This document shows, in pieces, positions 6,549-14,229 of a stretch of DNA of 40,999 nt. Origin of the DNA: Lachnospiraceae bacterium (GTDB lineage Bacteria > Bacillota > Clostridia > Lachnospirales > Lachnospiraceae); NCBI GenBank assembly GCA_024687305.1, contig JAILEQ010000120.1, forward strand, positions 1 through 40,999, given 5' to 3'. The stretch's first letter is position 1. Each line of letters opens with the position of its first letter. The notes beneath the pieces are model-generated. The model was not told where the DNA came from. It saw only the letters and a list, made by a program, of their open reading frames with translations, and ran no database searches. The position numbers and the translations under genes are program-made.

Positions 6549-7625
6549 TTACTTTGTCTTGATCGAAATGTCTCCGAGAGCACAATCGATATCTATTCTC
6601 TTTGATGCATCGTTCTTTATCTTCTGAGAACCTACAAGACCCGAAGATGTTCTTCCGTTGAGTGAAAAGTTACCCAAAGCACCGTCGATGTAATAATCAA
6701 AGTCTTTTTCTTTTCCGTCAAGCTCAACCTCTATATTGCCCGCTCCGAGCTTTGCTTCGAAATCACTGTTGATCTTTCCTTCATATTCGATATTACCGCA
6801 ACCGCAGTTTATTTTTATATCTTCCGCTTCCCAGCCGCTTACTTCAAGATTTCCGGCTCCGACATTTATATCGATCAATCCTTTTGAGATAATATCTCCG
6901 GACAGAGTAAGATTACCGGCTCCCACGGATATGGAAATATCTTCACATTCAAAATCTTCAGGAATGTAGAAAGTAAACTCGGGACCTTTGATATTGGATA
7001 CATATGCGGATTTCTCTCCGTCATATTTAAAGTCGTATGTATCGCCTTTTATATCTTCGGAAATCTCTCCGAACATAACGTCTTCATAGCTGCAGTAGAT
7101 GGTTTCAAGATTCGAATCTGTCACTACGCTGACTTCACCGAAATCGATCGAGATCTTAATATCTTTCACATCACTCGCCATAATCCCGTCGGTATAATTA
7201 TCTGTATCGGCTCTTTCCGAGATAGAACGCGTAACCGTATAGGATCTGGTTATTTTTGAAACACCTCTCATTGTCAGTATGATCGGAAGACAGAGAATGA
7301 GCAATGCACCTATCGCAATTAGAACTATTCCCCATACCGGGAAAGGCTTTTTGACGGGAGTCGCATAATTTGCCGTCGCGTACGTTAATCCGGTATTTGT
7401 TATGTCTTCAACGGGAGTTTTTACAAATTCATTGTTTCCAAGGCTTTCTCTTATTTTCCTTGCAACTTCCTCTGGACTTCCGAGATCTTCGATAGCCTGA
7501 TCTGCGTTCTCGTCTCCGGCCTCATCAAAGTAGTCATTATAAAATTTCATGGCTTCTTTTCTTTCCTCAACGGAAATATCCTGGAGTAAAGTTGCTATCG
7601 CTGTAAGATATTCACTTCTGGTCAT
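6549..7625 (-). CDS. HAAS (DUF1700) and DUF4097 domain envelope protein
   Basis: This is a 358-residue protein in three parts. Residues about 1-75 are a HAAS/DUF1700-type helical domain (SEYLTAIATLLQD, EERKEAMKFYNDYFDEAG, LGSPEEVARKIRE). A single membrane segment lies near residues 100-120. The rest is an extended repetitive beta domain with recurring GAGN-LxVSG and GxGNIE motifs of the DUF4097 type. It overlaps the PadR gene by 4 bp (ATGA), a pairing known in Firmicutes where the PadR protein controls a cell-envelope response. The repeats probably form a beta-solenoid outside the membrane. The exact role is unknown. Confidence 0.8.
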   Translation of the reverse strand: MTRSEYLTAIATLLQDISVEERKEAMKFYNDYFDEAGDENADQAIEDLGSPEEVARKIRESLGNNEFVKTPVEDITNTGLTYATANYATPVKKPFPVWGIVLIAIGALLILCLPIILTMRGVSKITRSYTVTRSISERADTDNYTDGIMASDVKDIKISIDFGEVSVVTDSNLETIYCSYEDVMFGEISEDIKGDTYDFKYDGEKSAYVSNIKGPEFTFYIPEDFECEDISISVGAGNLTLSGDIISKGLIDINVGAGNLEVSGWEAEDIKINCGCGNIEYEGKINSDFEAKLGAGNIEVELDGKEKDFDYYIDGALGNFSLNGRTSSGLVGSQKIKNDASKRIDIDCALGDISIKTK

Positions 7626-7945
7626 CTTTCTTCCTCCCCATTAAAAATCAAATCCAATTTTTTACTGTAATCGTTCCATTCGGATTTTGTACGGTCAAGC
7701 AAAGAATGTCCGTCATCCGTGATCTTATAGTATCTTCGGTTTCTGCCGTCACATTGCATATCGTATACGCTTAAGTATTGATCTTTCTGTAAGCGCCTTA
7801 AAACAGGATATAACGTAGACTCGGAAATATCAATTATATTTTTTACTTCGTGTGTTATTTTATACCCGTACGTTCCGTCTTCTTCTTTTGCTACAACCGC
7901 AAGGACGATACCATCCAACAAAGCTGCTGTCGTGTTAAAGACCAT
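7622..7945 (-). CDS. PadR-family transcriptional regulator
   Basis: This 107-residue winged-helix protein shows the PadR core: LDGIVLAVVAKEEDGTYGYKI, then STLYPVLRRLQKDQYLSVYD, then NRRYYKITDDGHSLLDR. It lacks the long C-terminal helix domain, as in the short PadR-s2 subgroup. It starts with ATG after GGAAAGGAG and overlaps the HAAS/DUF4097 gene by 4 bp. A perfect 9+9 bp inverted repeat lies inside its promoter (7995-8017), so it probably represses its own operon until an envelope or drug signal releases it. Confidence 0.88.
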   Translation of the reverse strand: MVFNTTAALLDGIVLAVVAKEEDGTYGYKITHEVKNIIDISESTLYPVLRRLQKDQYLSVYDMQCDGRNRRYYKITDDGHSLLDRTKSEWNDYSKKLDLIFNGEEER

Positions 7946-7992
7946 ATTATACTCCTTTCCGATAAAATATCGTGTATATTATGTTTGAGCTA

Positions 7993-8022
7993 ATAATATT
8001 ATAGGCCATATAATATTGTCAA
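7993..8022 (-). promoter_or_regulatory. padR promoter with palindromic operator
   Basis: The minus strand has TTGACA (8017-8022), an 18 bp spacer and TATTAT (7993-7998). A perfect inverted repeat, AATATTATA/TATAATATT with a 5 nt centre (7995-8017), fills the spacer. This is where a PadR-type dimer would block polymerase. Confidence 0.7.
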
Positions 8023-8062
8023 TACCCTAATATGATTTTTTTTATTATATTGTAAAACGATC

Positions 8063-8088
8063 AAAAAAGACCTCGCAGATACGAGGTC
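8063..8088 (-). terminator. Terminator after the antiporter gene
   Basis: On the minus strand the 7 bp stem GACCTCG/CGAGGTC (8069-8075 with 8082-8088) is followed by TTTTTT. It ends the exonuclease-antiporter transcript. Confidence 0.85.
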
Positions 8089-8112
8089 TCAGACAGTTAT
8101 GTACAAAGAAAA

Positions 8113-9306
8113 CTAAGCGCTAACGGTTTCTCCTTTGGGAGGCATTTTTGAATACAATACCTTCAAAAGGATCGGGGTTAGTATAGAAGATGTTATGATC
8201 AGTAAAATAACCGCAGTAAAATAAACGGGACTTACAAGTCCGACCGATAAGCCTTTCTGTGAAACGATCAGGGCAACTTCTCCTCTTGTCATCATACCGA
8301 CGCCAATCTTTAATGAATCGGCCCATGAAAACTTACATATTTTTGCAACAAGACCGCATCCGATAATCTTACAAAGCAAACCTACCAAAACAAAACATAC
8401 CGCAAACACAAGGATCGACATATTAAGGTCGCTTATGTCGGTCTTAAGTCCGATACTCGCAAAAAATATGGGACCGAAGAGCATGTATGAATTGATATCC
8501 ATCTTTTCCGCTATATATTCGGAATCTCTGATGTTACAAAGAATGATACCGGCAACATAAGCACCCGTAATGTCAGCGATACCGAAATATTTTTCGGCAA
8601 CATAAGACATCGCAAGGCAAAGAGCAAGTCCCATGATCGGAATCCTTCTCGTATGGGGATATCTTGAATCGAAAAACTTAAACAGCTTATATATAAGTAA
8701 TCCGACTACGATCGAGAAAACAAAGAACAATGTGGTTTTTAAGCAAACCGTTCCCGCACTGACCGATCCGTTTGAAAGACCGACAACTACCGTAAGTACG
8801 ATAATGCCGATGACATCGTCGATTATGGCGGCACTAAGGATAGTAGTTCCGATCGTTCCTTTAAGCTTGCCCATCTCTCTTAGAGCCTGAACTGTTATAC
8901 TGACACTTGTTGCTGTAAGAATGACTCCGATAAATACAGCCGAATAAAAATCTCTGCTGCCTATTTCGGCAAAACCGTAAAAGCATCCGTAAAGGAGCGT
9001 TCCTCCGACAAGCGGTACAAAAACGCCCGCACAGGCAATGAGAGTTGCTTTAACGCCTGTCTTTATAAGATCACGAAGATTTGTTTCAAGACCTGCAGAG
9101 AACATCAAAAGGATAACTCCGATCTCGGCCATCTTCGTAAGAAAATCACTTAAATTGACAATTCCGAGCACACTCGGTCCGATAAGCAATCCCGCTATGA
9201 TCTCTCCGACAACCTGAGGAGCTTTGCATTTTCTTGCCAGTATTCCGAATAACTTTGCAAAAACAACTATTATTGCCAGATCCTTAAAAATCACAAATGA
9301 TTCCAT
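8113..9306 (-). CDS. Cation:proton antiporter (CPA2, Kef/NapA-like)
   Basis: This 397-residue inner-membrane transporter has about twelve hydrophobic segments. Family marks are PQVVGEIIAGLLIGPSVLG near residues 30-49, LLMFSAGLE near 66-74, TATSVSI near 131-137 and the paired aspartates D163-D164 in AAIIDDVIGI, the ion-binding site of CPA2 exchangers. A late MTRGEVALI block is also typical. There is no C-terminal RCK/TrkA nucleotide-binding domain, so gating by such a domain is absent. It exchanges Na+ or K+ for H+; the ion cannot be told from sequence. GGAGG precedes the ATG. It lies 26 bp after the exonuclease gene on the same strand. Confidence 0.9.
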   Translation of the reverse strand: MESFVIFKDLAIIVVFAKLFGILARKCKAPQVVGEIIAGLLIGPSVLGIVNLSDFLTKMAEIGVILLMFSAGLETNLRDLIKTGVKATLIACAGVFVPLVGGTLLYGCFYGFAEIGSRDFYSAVFIGVILTATSVSITVQALREMGKLKGTIGTTILSAAIIDDVIGIIVLTVVVGLSNGSVSAGTVCLKTTLFFVFSIVVGLLIYKLFKFFDSRYPHTRRIPIMGLALCLAMSYVAEKYFGIADITGAYVAGIILCNIRDSEYIAEKMDINSYMLFGPIFFASIGLKTDISDLNMSILVFAVCFVLVGLLCKIIGCGLVAKICKFSWADSLKIGVGMMTRGEVALIVSQKGLSVGLVSPVYFTAVILLIITSSILTPILLKVLYSKMPPKGETVSA

Positions 9307-9333
9307 TTATATAACCTCCGGAAAGAAGAAACC

Positions 9334-10287
9334 TTATCTTCTTTCGTTTCTGATCCTCTCTTTATTCTTTTTAAACCGTTCGGCGCGCTCAATTATGTCT
9401 ATTGCGTCGTTTTCCGAGATGATTTTCCGAGTTTTGACGGTAAAATATCTTCCGTCCTCACTCTTTCTTATTCGTACTTTTATTTTTATATATCCGTGTG
9501 TCTCACATTTTGAAAGCCCAAGGAAATACTTGCCTGTCGGTGAGAAAAACTTTACTATCCTTTTGGCTTTAGAATTGCATATATAGCAATTGCAATTCTT
9601 TACCGTCCTGTCATTTATAAGATCCTCTTTTGTATTAAAAGTTCTTGAAATGTATTTGTCGTAATTGCCAAAGAAAAGACTCAACTCCGATTTTTTATCT
9701 TTCGGCGGATTAAAAACATCGTACGAATAGTGACGAAGCGTATCGTCTCTCTTTATCATCGAAAATACTTTTGCGGCATAATAAGCATCACTGAAAGCCC
9801 GATGGAAAGGAATATCCTTTTCGATCTTCAGCATATCGACCGCCGTTTCCAATGCCACTCGCTTGTTGTTTTCTTCGTACTCCAATGCAAACAGTTTCTG
9901 GACGTCATAGAACGCAAACGGCCCGTCTGACAACGGTTTTATGTTGTAATAATGCATATTTCTTTGAAGTTCGTACAGATCTAACGGTCCCCAGGTACAA
10001 AAAACCGGGTCCGGTCCGCACCAATCAAGGAAATGCTCTATAACTTCAGGGAAAGGTCGCTCGTTTTTTAGCTCCCTCATCTTAAGATGAATGATCTTTT
10101 CCGTCATAAAGTGCATGGTTTTAAAGACCTGCGGTTTTACCAGTTCGGAAAACTCGCCTGTCATCAGTCTGTCGGCACTTAACTTAACGGCACCTATCTC
10201 TATGATCTCAAATGTCAGAGGCTGACCGGGAACAGGTTTCGTGGAAACACCCTGATTCCATTCCAGGTCCAAAACAATGTAGTTCAT
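9334..10287 (-). CDS. DEDDh 3'-5' exonuclease with cysteine-rich C-terminal part
   Basis: This 317-residue protein starts with an RNase T/DnaQ-like exonuclease fold. The metal ligands and general base are visible: D7 and E9 in DLEW, D103 in the LDLYELQRN block, and H162 with D167 in FHRAFSDA. The family degrades DNA or RNA from the 3' end (KapD/Eri-1-like members act on RNA). The C-terminal 100 residues add a CxCxxC cluster (232, 234, 237) and CETH (C261, H264), a likely zinc site, and end in a basic tail. AGGGAG lies upstream of the ATG. It is cotranscribed with the antiporter gene; the substrate is unknown. Confidence 0.85.
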   Translation of the reverse strand: MNYIVLDLEWNQGVSTKPVPGQPLTFEIIEIGAVKLSADRLMTGEFSELVKPQVFKTMHFMTEKIIHLKMRELKNERPFPEVIEHFLDWCGPDPVFCTWGPLDLYELQRNMHYYNIKPLSDGPFAFYDVQKLFALEYEENNKRVALETAVDMLKIEKDIPFHRAFSDAYYAAKVFSMIKRDDTLRHYSYDVFNPPKDKKSELSLFFGNYDKYISRTFNTKEDLINDRTVKNCNCYICNSKAKRIVKFFSPTGKYFLGLSKCETHGYIKIKVRIRKSEDGRYFTVKTRKIISENDAIDIIERAERFKKNKERIRNERR

Positions 10288-10310
10288 TACTGTCTCCCTG
10301 TAAAACGGGA

Positions 10311-10333
10311 AAAAAAGTCCGGTTTTCCCGGAC
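10311..10333 (-). terminator. Terminator after tRNA-Arg
   Basis: On the minus strand GTCCGG and CCGGAC (10317-10322 with 10328-10333) form a stem followed by seven T residues. It ends the long parA-to-tRNA-Arg unit, upstream of the exonuclease gene. Confidence 0.85.
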
Positions 10334-10346
10334 CTTTTCCTTTAAA

Positions 10347-10418
10347 CGTTCCCGACGGGAATCGAACCCATAGCTAGCGCTTAGGAGGCGCTTGTTTTAT
10401 CCGTTAAACTACGAGAAC
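10347..10418 (-). tRNA. tRNA-Arg(CCT)
   Basis: This tRNA is 72 nt. The acceptor arm GTTCTCG pairs with CGGGAAC, the D stem is GTTT/AAAC, the anticodon stem AGCGC/GCGCT encloses CTCCTAA (anticodon CCT), and the T loop is TTCGATT. It reads AGG. CCA is not encoded. It begins only 12 nt after the DUF3881 stop with no obvious promoter, so it is probably cut from the mRNA of the upstream genes. Confidence 0.93.
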
Positions 10419-10430
10419 ATTGAAAATCGA

Positions 10431-11312
10431 TTATTCGGGATAAATTATGGTTCCCTGTAACCAAATATTACCCTTAAATCGTCTTCCGACTTCGGGTTCT
10501 CCCAAAAGATCGCCCTTATTTATGCAAATTGCAATCTTAACTTCATTGCAAAGAAGCATCATCTGGTACACTTCTTCTTCGGTCAGTACATTCTTTACCA
10601 GTCTGCAGCTTACTATTTCTCCAAGAACGGAGTATTGATCGCACTCAACACCGTAAGGCATAAAATATGTATCAACCAAAGTAAAAAGATCGTAATTCTT
10701 TATCTTTCTGGAAATCTGCGAATACATATCCATATCGTTTAAAGTTAACGATTCCATGGCATTTTCGTCGCCTTTTTTCGCAGCTTCCATCAGTTTCTCG
10801 CGCGTCTTTTTGTTTTCTTTTGCCTTGATCACCTCATCCGGCTTCTTTAAAAGCGGCATCACTATCGTACCTTCTAAAGATAGACCTGTCAATGATAGTT
10901 TCGTATCCGAAGAAGGCAATGAATCCGTGTTTTTCTTAATGATGTAGGGTATCTTGTTTGCAAGATAGAAGATGATGGTAATGCCTACTCTCTCATCTTC
11001 ACATATCCCGGCATAAGAGATCGTTGCGGCGTGTCTTTCCACAGTTATCTTCTCGGTGGAAGAAATATTGTCTGCTCTGAAAAAAGGATAACTGTAATGA
11101 TAGACAAACTTATCCTCTTTGTCCATTTCTCCGCAGACGGTTATCCCCATTGCGGGTCCGAAATATGTTGAATACTCGGCCAAGAGGATATCGTTGTCAT
11201 ATGTGGTAAAGAAACGTTCTTTTGAATTTTTGATTGTTATATCGATCAAAGGCTGTGTGATCTCCCGGCTTTTAAATCCGGAAAATCCCACTGCCCGCAA
11301 ATACTTGTGCAC
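10431..11312 (-). CDS. DUF3881-like protein, unknown function
   Basis: I place the start at the GTG at 11312, giving VHKYLRAVGFSGF as the N-terminus, because AAGGAAAG lies just upstream and the family typically begins this way. A GTG at 11345 would overlap serS and has no site. The 293-residue protein is soluble and mixed alpha/beta, with no signal peptide or membrane segments. A charged helical stretch (KENKKTREKLMEAAKKGDENA) sits in the middle, and there are no recognisable catalytic motifs. It resembles DUF3881, found in Lachnospiraceae. It follows serS by 10 bp and precedes tRNA-Arg by 12 bp. Function is unknown. Confidence 0.7.
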   Translation of the reverse strand: MHKYLRAVGFSGFKSREITQPLIDITIKNSKERFFTTYDNDILLAEYSTYFGPAMGITVCGEMDKEDKFVYHYSYPFFRADNISSTEKITVERHAATISYAGICEDERVGITIIFYLANKIPYIIKKNTDSLPSSDTKLSLTGLSLEGTIVMPLLKKPDEVIKAKENKKTREKLMEAAKKGDENAMESLTLNDMDMYSQISRKIKNYDLFTLVDTYFMPYGVECDQYSVLGEIVSCRLVKNVLTEEEVYQMMLLCNEVKIAICINKGDLLGEPEVGRRFKGNIWLQGTIIYPE

Positions 11313-11322
11313 TTTTCTTTCC

Positions 11323-12603
11323 TTATTGTAACTTGGTCTTTCCACCCATATAAGGTCTTAATACTTCGGGAATATCAACGCTTCCGTCGGCATTTAAATG
11401 ATTTTCCAAAAATGCGATGAGCATTCTGGGAGGTGCAACGACCGTATTGTTTAATGTATGAGCGAAATACTTGTTTCCGTCTTTATCCTTTACGCGGATC
11501 TTAAGTCTTCTTGCCTGTGCGTCGCCGAGATTTGAACACGATCCGACTTCAAAATACTTCTTCTGTCTGGGAGACCATGCTTCAACATCGTAAGATTTAA
11601 CCTTAAGATCTGCAAGATCGCCCGAACAGCATTCTATGGTACGTACAGGAATATCCATGGATCTGAAAAGATCAACGGTGTTCTGCCATAGTTTGTCAAA
11701 CCACATTTTCGAATCTTCGGGCTTGCATACTACGATCATCTCCTGTTTTTCAAACTGGTGGATTCTGTAAACACCACGTTCTTCTATACCGTGAGCTCCT
11801 TTTTCTTTTCTGAAGCACGGAGAGTAGCTTGTAAGTGTTAAAGGAAGCTTCTCTTCATCGGTGATCGTGTCGATGAATTTACCGATCATAGAATGCTCGC
11901 TTGTTCCGATAAGATAAAGATCTTCACCCTCGATCTTGTACATCATGGCATCCATTTCGGCAAAACTCATAACACCGGTAACTACGTTCGAACGGATCAT
12001 GAACGGAGGTACACAATATGTAAATCCTCTGTCTATCATGAAATCTCTTGCATAAGCGATAACTGCGGAATGAAGTCTTGCGATATCGCCCATGAGATAG
12101 TAAAAACCGTTTCCGGCTACTTTTCCTGCCGCATCAAGATCTATTCCGTTGAATTTCTCCATGATCTCGGTATGATAAGGAATCTCAAAATCCGGAACCA
12201 CGGGTTCGCCGTATTTCTTTATTTCTACATTTTCGCTGTCGTCTTTACCGATAGGAACCGTAGGATCGATAATGTTGGGGATCACCATCATTATCTTGTT
12301 TGTTTTTTCTTCGAGCTCTTTTTGTTTTTCATCAAGTTCAGCAAGCTTTTCGGCTTCTCTTGCCACTTCTTTTTTAAGCTCTTCGGCTTCTTCTTTTTTA
12401 CCCTGCTGCATCAATGCGCCGATGTTTTTGGAGATCTTGTTTCTGTTTGCCTTAAGATCGTCGGCTTCCTGCTGAGTTTTTCTGCGGGCTTCATCAAGTT
12501 CTATCACTTCATCTACAAGCTTGATCTTTTCGTCCTGAAATTTTTTCCTGATGTTTTCCTTAACGGCTTCAGGATTCTCTCTTAAAAATTTAATGTCAAT
12601 CAT
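11323..12603 (-). CDS. serS: Seryl-tRNA synthetase (divergent form)
   Basis: This enzyme attaches serine to tRNA-Ser. The 426-residue protein has the N-terminal long coiled-coil arm (about residues 30-105) that grips the tRNA variable arm. A class II catalytic domain follows: TSEHSMIGKF (about 235), motif 2 as FRKEKGAHGIEERGVYRIHQFEKQE, GSCSNLGDAQARR, and motif 3 as VVAPPRMLIAFLENH. The catalytic arginines and glutamate are kept, but motif 3 lacks the usual bacterial GLAVGR and the serine pocket is TSEH rather than TAEV. AAGGAG lies 7 nt before the ATG. No T-box leader is present; it lies 12 bp behind the HD-GYP gene in the parAB operon. Confidence 0.95.
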   Translation of the reverse strand: MIDIKFLRENPEAVKENIRKKFQDEKIKLVDEVIELDEARRKTQQEADDLKANRNKISKNIGALMQQGKKEEAEELKKEVAREAEKLAELDEKQKELEEKTNKIMMVIPNIIDPTVPIGKDDSENVEIKKYGEPVVPDFEIPYHTEIMEKFNGIDLDAAGKVAGNGFYYLMGDIARLHSAVIAYARDFMIDRGFTYCVPPFMIRSNVVTGVMSFAEMDAMMYKIEGEDLYLIGTSEHSMIGKFIDTITDEEKLPLTLTSYSPCFRKEKGAHGIEERGVYRIHQFEKQEMIVVCKPEDSKMWFDKLWQNTVDLFRSMDIPVRTIECCSGDLADLKVKSYDVEAWSPRQKKYFEVGSCSNLGDAQARRLKIRVKDKDGNKYFAHTLNNTVVAPPRMLIAFLENHLNADGSVDIPEVLRPYMGGKTKLQ

Positions 12604-12615
12604 CTCAAACTCCTT

Positions 12616-13668
12616 TTACATGATAACTTTTTCAATATATACGGTCCTGACATCCAAAAGATCGATGATCCTGTCTTCTTTGATGTCCTCCCCTTCATTG
12701 TCCTTAACCACTTTAAGAACCGGTCTTTCCGGGAACTGCTTGTTTTGCTTAAGCACTATTGCGATCTCGCCTGTGTTTAAAGATACAAGACTTCCGGCCG
12801 GATAAACTGCTGTAAATTCCAGAATAAGATCTACAAGTTTATCGGAAAACTTGGAGCCTTTTGTTGCTTTCAGATATTCGACCGCTTCGTAAACTTTGGT
12901 CCGCTGGCATCCGATTCCGCAGATCATTTCATCAAATGCATCGGTAACTTCCAGTATCTGTGAAGTGATATCGGGATCTTTTGCATGCATCGGAAATCCC
13001 GAACCGTCAAGTCTTTCATGATGCTGAAGTATCATAAGCTTGCTTTCTTTGGATATCCATTCTTCTTTTTCCAAAGAAGTAAAAGCATAAACCGGGTGCT
13101 TTCTGTATTCACCCTTTTGTTTTTCTTCAAGCTCATCTATATCTATATTTGTATAAGCGAAATCAAGATAACGAAGTCCTATGTCATGGAACAGGCACGC
13201 CACTCCGAGGTCATGCATCTGTTCGCGGGAAAGTTTGAGTTTCGCGGCAAGTAAAATGGCGATCGAACAAACACTTATCGAATGTTCGTAAATATCTGCA
13301 CTTCTTTCCCTTATATCAAAAATCTGCTCAATTATCTCTTCATTCTCTAAAATACTTGAGATAATGCTGTCGGCTGTTTTACTGAGTTCTTCAAGTTCGG
13401 CATTGTCCGAGTAAACGTGTCTTTCAAGTACCGATCTGACTTTCTCTCTGAAAATATCCTCAACATCTTCTCGCAATATTTGAACTTCTTCGGGCATAAG
13501 TTTTGTATCGTCGATCAAAACCTCTGTAATTCCAAGTTCCATCAACTTGGCTACATATTCGGGCTTTAAAACCGTTCCTGCCGACAAAAGTTCGTGATAA
13601 TCCTGCGTTGTTACGGATCTGGCCAGTTTTTCGTAACCGACGATCTCCGATAATTTGCAAAGTCTCAA
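12616..13668 (-). CDS. HD-GYP domain protein, probable cyclic-di-GMP phosphodiesterase
   Basis: This 350-residue cytoplasmic protein starts with TTG at 13668 (AGGGG upstream, 4 bp after the DUF4446 stop). Residues 1-115 form a helical N-terminal part that includes a MELGITEVLID motif. The HD-GYP core runs from about 120 to 300. All metal ligands are present: H129, H161-D162, H191, H216-H217 and D243, with the GYP signature as HHERLDGSGFP. A C-terminal beta domain (about 290-345: YPAGSLVSLNTGEIAIV) is usual for this family. It should hydrolyse cyclic-di-GMP or a related dinucleotide. Its place inside the parAB-serS run is notable; no GGDEF partner is in the window. Confidence 0.88.
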   Translation of the reverse strand: MRLCKLSEIVGYEKLARSVTTQDYHELLSAGTVLKPEYVAKLMELGITEVLIDDTKLMPEEVQILREDVEDIFREKVRSVLERHVYSDNAELEELSKTADSIISSILENEEIIEQIFDIRERSADIYEHSISVCSIAILLAAKLKLSREQMHDLGVACLFHDIGLRYLDFAYTNIDIDELEEKQKGEYRKHPVYAFTSLEKEEWISKESKLMILQHHERLDGSGFPMHAKDPDITSQILEVTDAFDEMICGIGCQRTKVYEAVEYLKATKGSKFSDKLVDLILEFTAVYPAGSLVSLNTGEIAIVLKQNKQFPERPVLKVVKDNEGEDIKEDRIIDLLDVRTVYIEKVIM

Positions 13669-13672
13669 TTGA

Positions 13673-14185
13673 TTATCCCCTATCCATCGCTTTGTTTAAA
13701 GCTTCCTGTTCTTCTTTTCCTAATGCTATCTCACATTGTCCGTCGATGATCTCTTTGGAATATGTATAACATCCGTCAGTTCCGTGAACTGAATTGATTA
13801 TAAATCCATTATCCTTTTCATTTAATAAAGCAAGAGAAAAACTTAATTTACCACCCATCTGCGCAAATGCGTCGTATCTTACAAGACCGGCCTTCTGATA
13901 AGTGGATTCTAGAGTATGAAAGATCACTCTGATATCTTTCTTGTTCTTTTCACCGAGTTCTCTGATCCTCGCGTTTTCTTCGAACATAAGACCTATCTCT
14001 TTTTCCAGACTCCTGGCGTTTTTACCTGCGCAGAATTTGTTGTATCTTCTTTTTAGTTTACATAACTGTCCCCAGAGTACAGCTACGAGGATCACTGCTA
14101 TTAAAAGAACAATGATCAATATAAATGTGATAAGTCCAAGGTCTATATTTCTAAGACCCATTGACGAAAGAAATCTGCTTTCCAT
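13673..14185 (-). CDS. DUF4446 membrane-anchored protein
   Basis: This 170-residue protein has one N-terminal membrane segment (about residues 17-40), a charged helical part that includes LEKEIGLMFEEN, and the conserved C-terminal block AGLVRYDAFAQMGGKLSFSLALL. That block defines DUF4446, which commonly follows parB in Firmicutes and has no assigned function. GGAGA lies upstream of the ATG. The anchored layout next to parAB suggests a membrane link to chromosome segregation, which is inference. Confidence 0.88.
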   Translation of the reverse strand: MESRFLSSMGLRNIDLGLITFILIIVLLIAVILVAVLWGQLCKLKRRYNKFCAGKNARSLEKEIGLMFEENARIRELGEKNKKDIRVIFHTLESTYQKAGLVRYDAFAQMGGKLSFSLALLNEKDNGFIINSVHGTDGCYTYSKEIIDGQCEIALGKEEQEALNKAMDRG

Positions 14186-14229
14186 TCCTGTCTCCTTGAT
14201 ATTATCGGATTAACGGACAAAAGTACTGA

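Noticed and set aside
11893-12585. A 230-codon open frame on the plus strand
   Set aside because: It lies wholly antisense to serS, has no ribosome site, and its product is a low-complexity run of Phe and Leu, as expected from the complement of a Glu/Lys-rich coiled coil.
12604-12615. A T-box leader before serS
   Set aside because: Only 12 bp separate serS from the HD-GYP gene, so there is no space for one.
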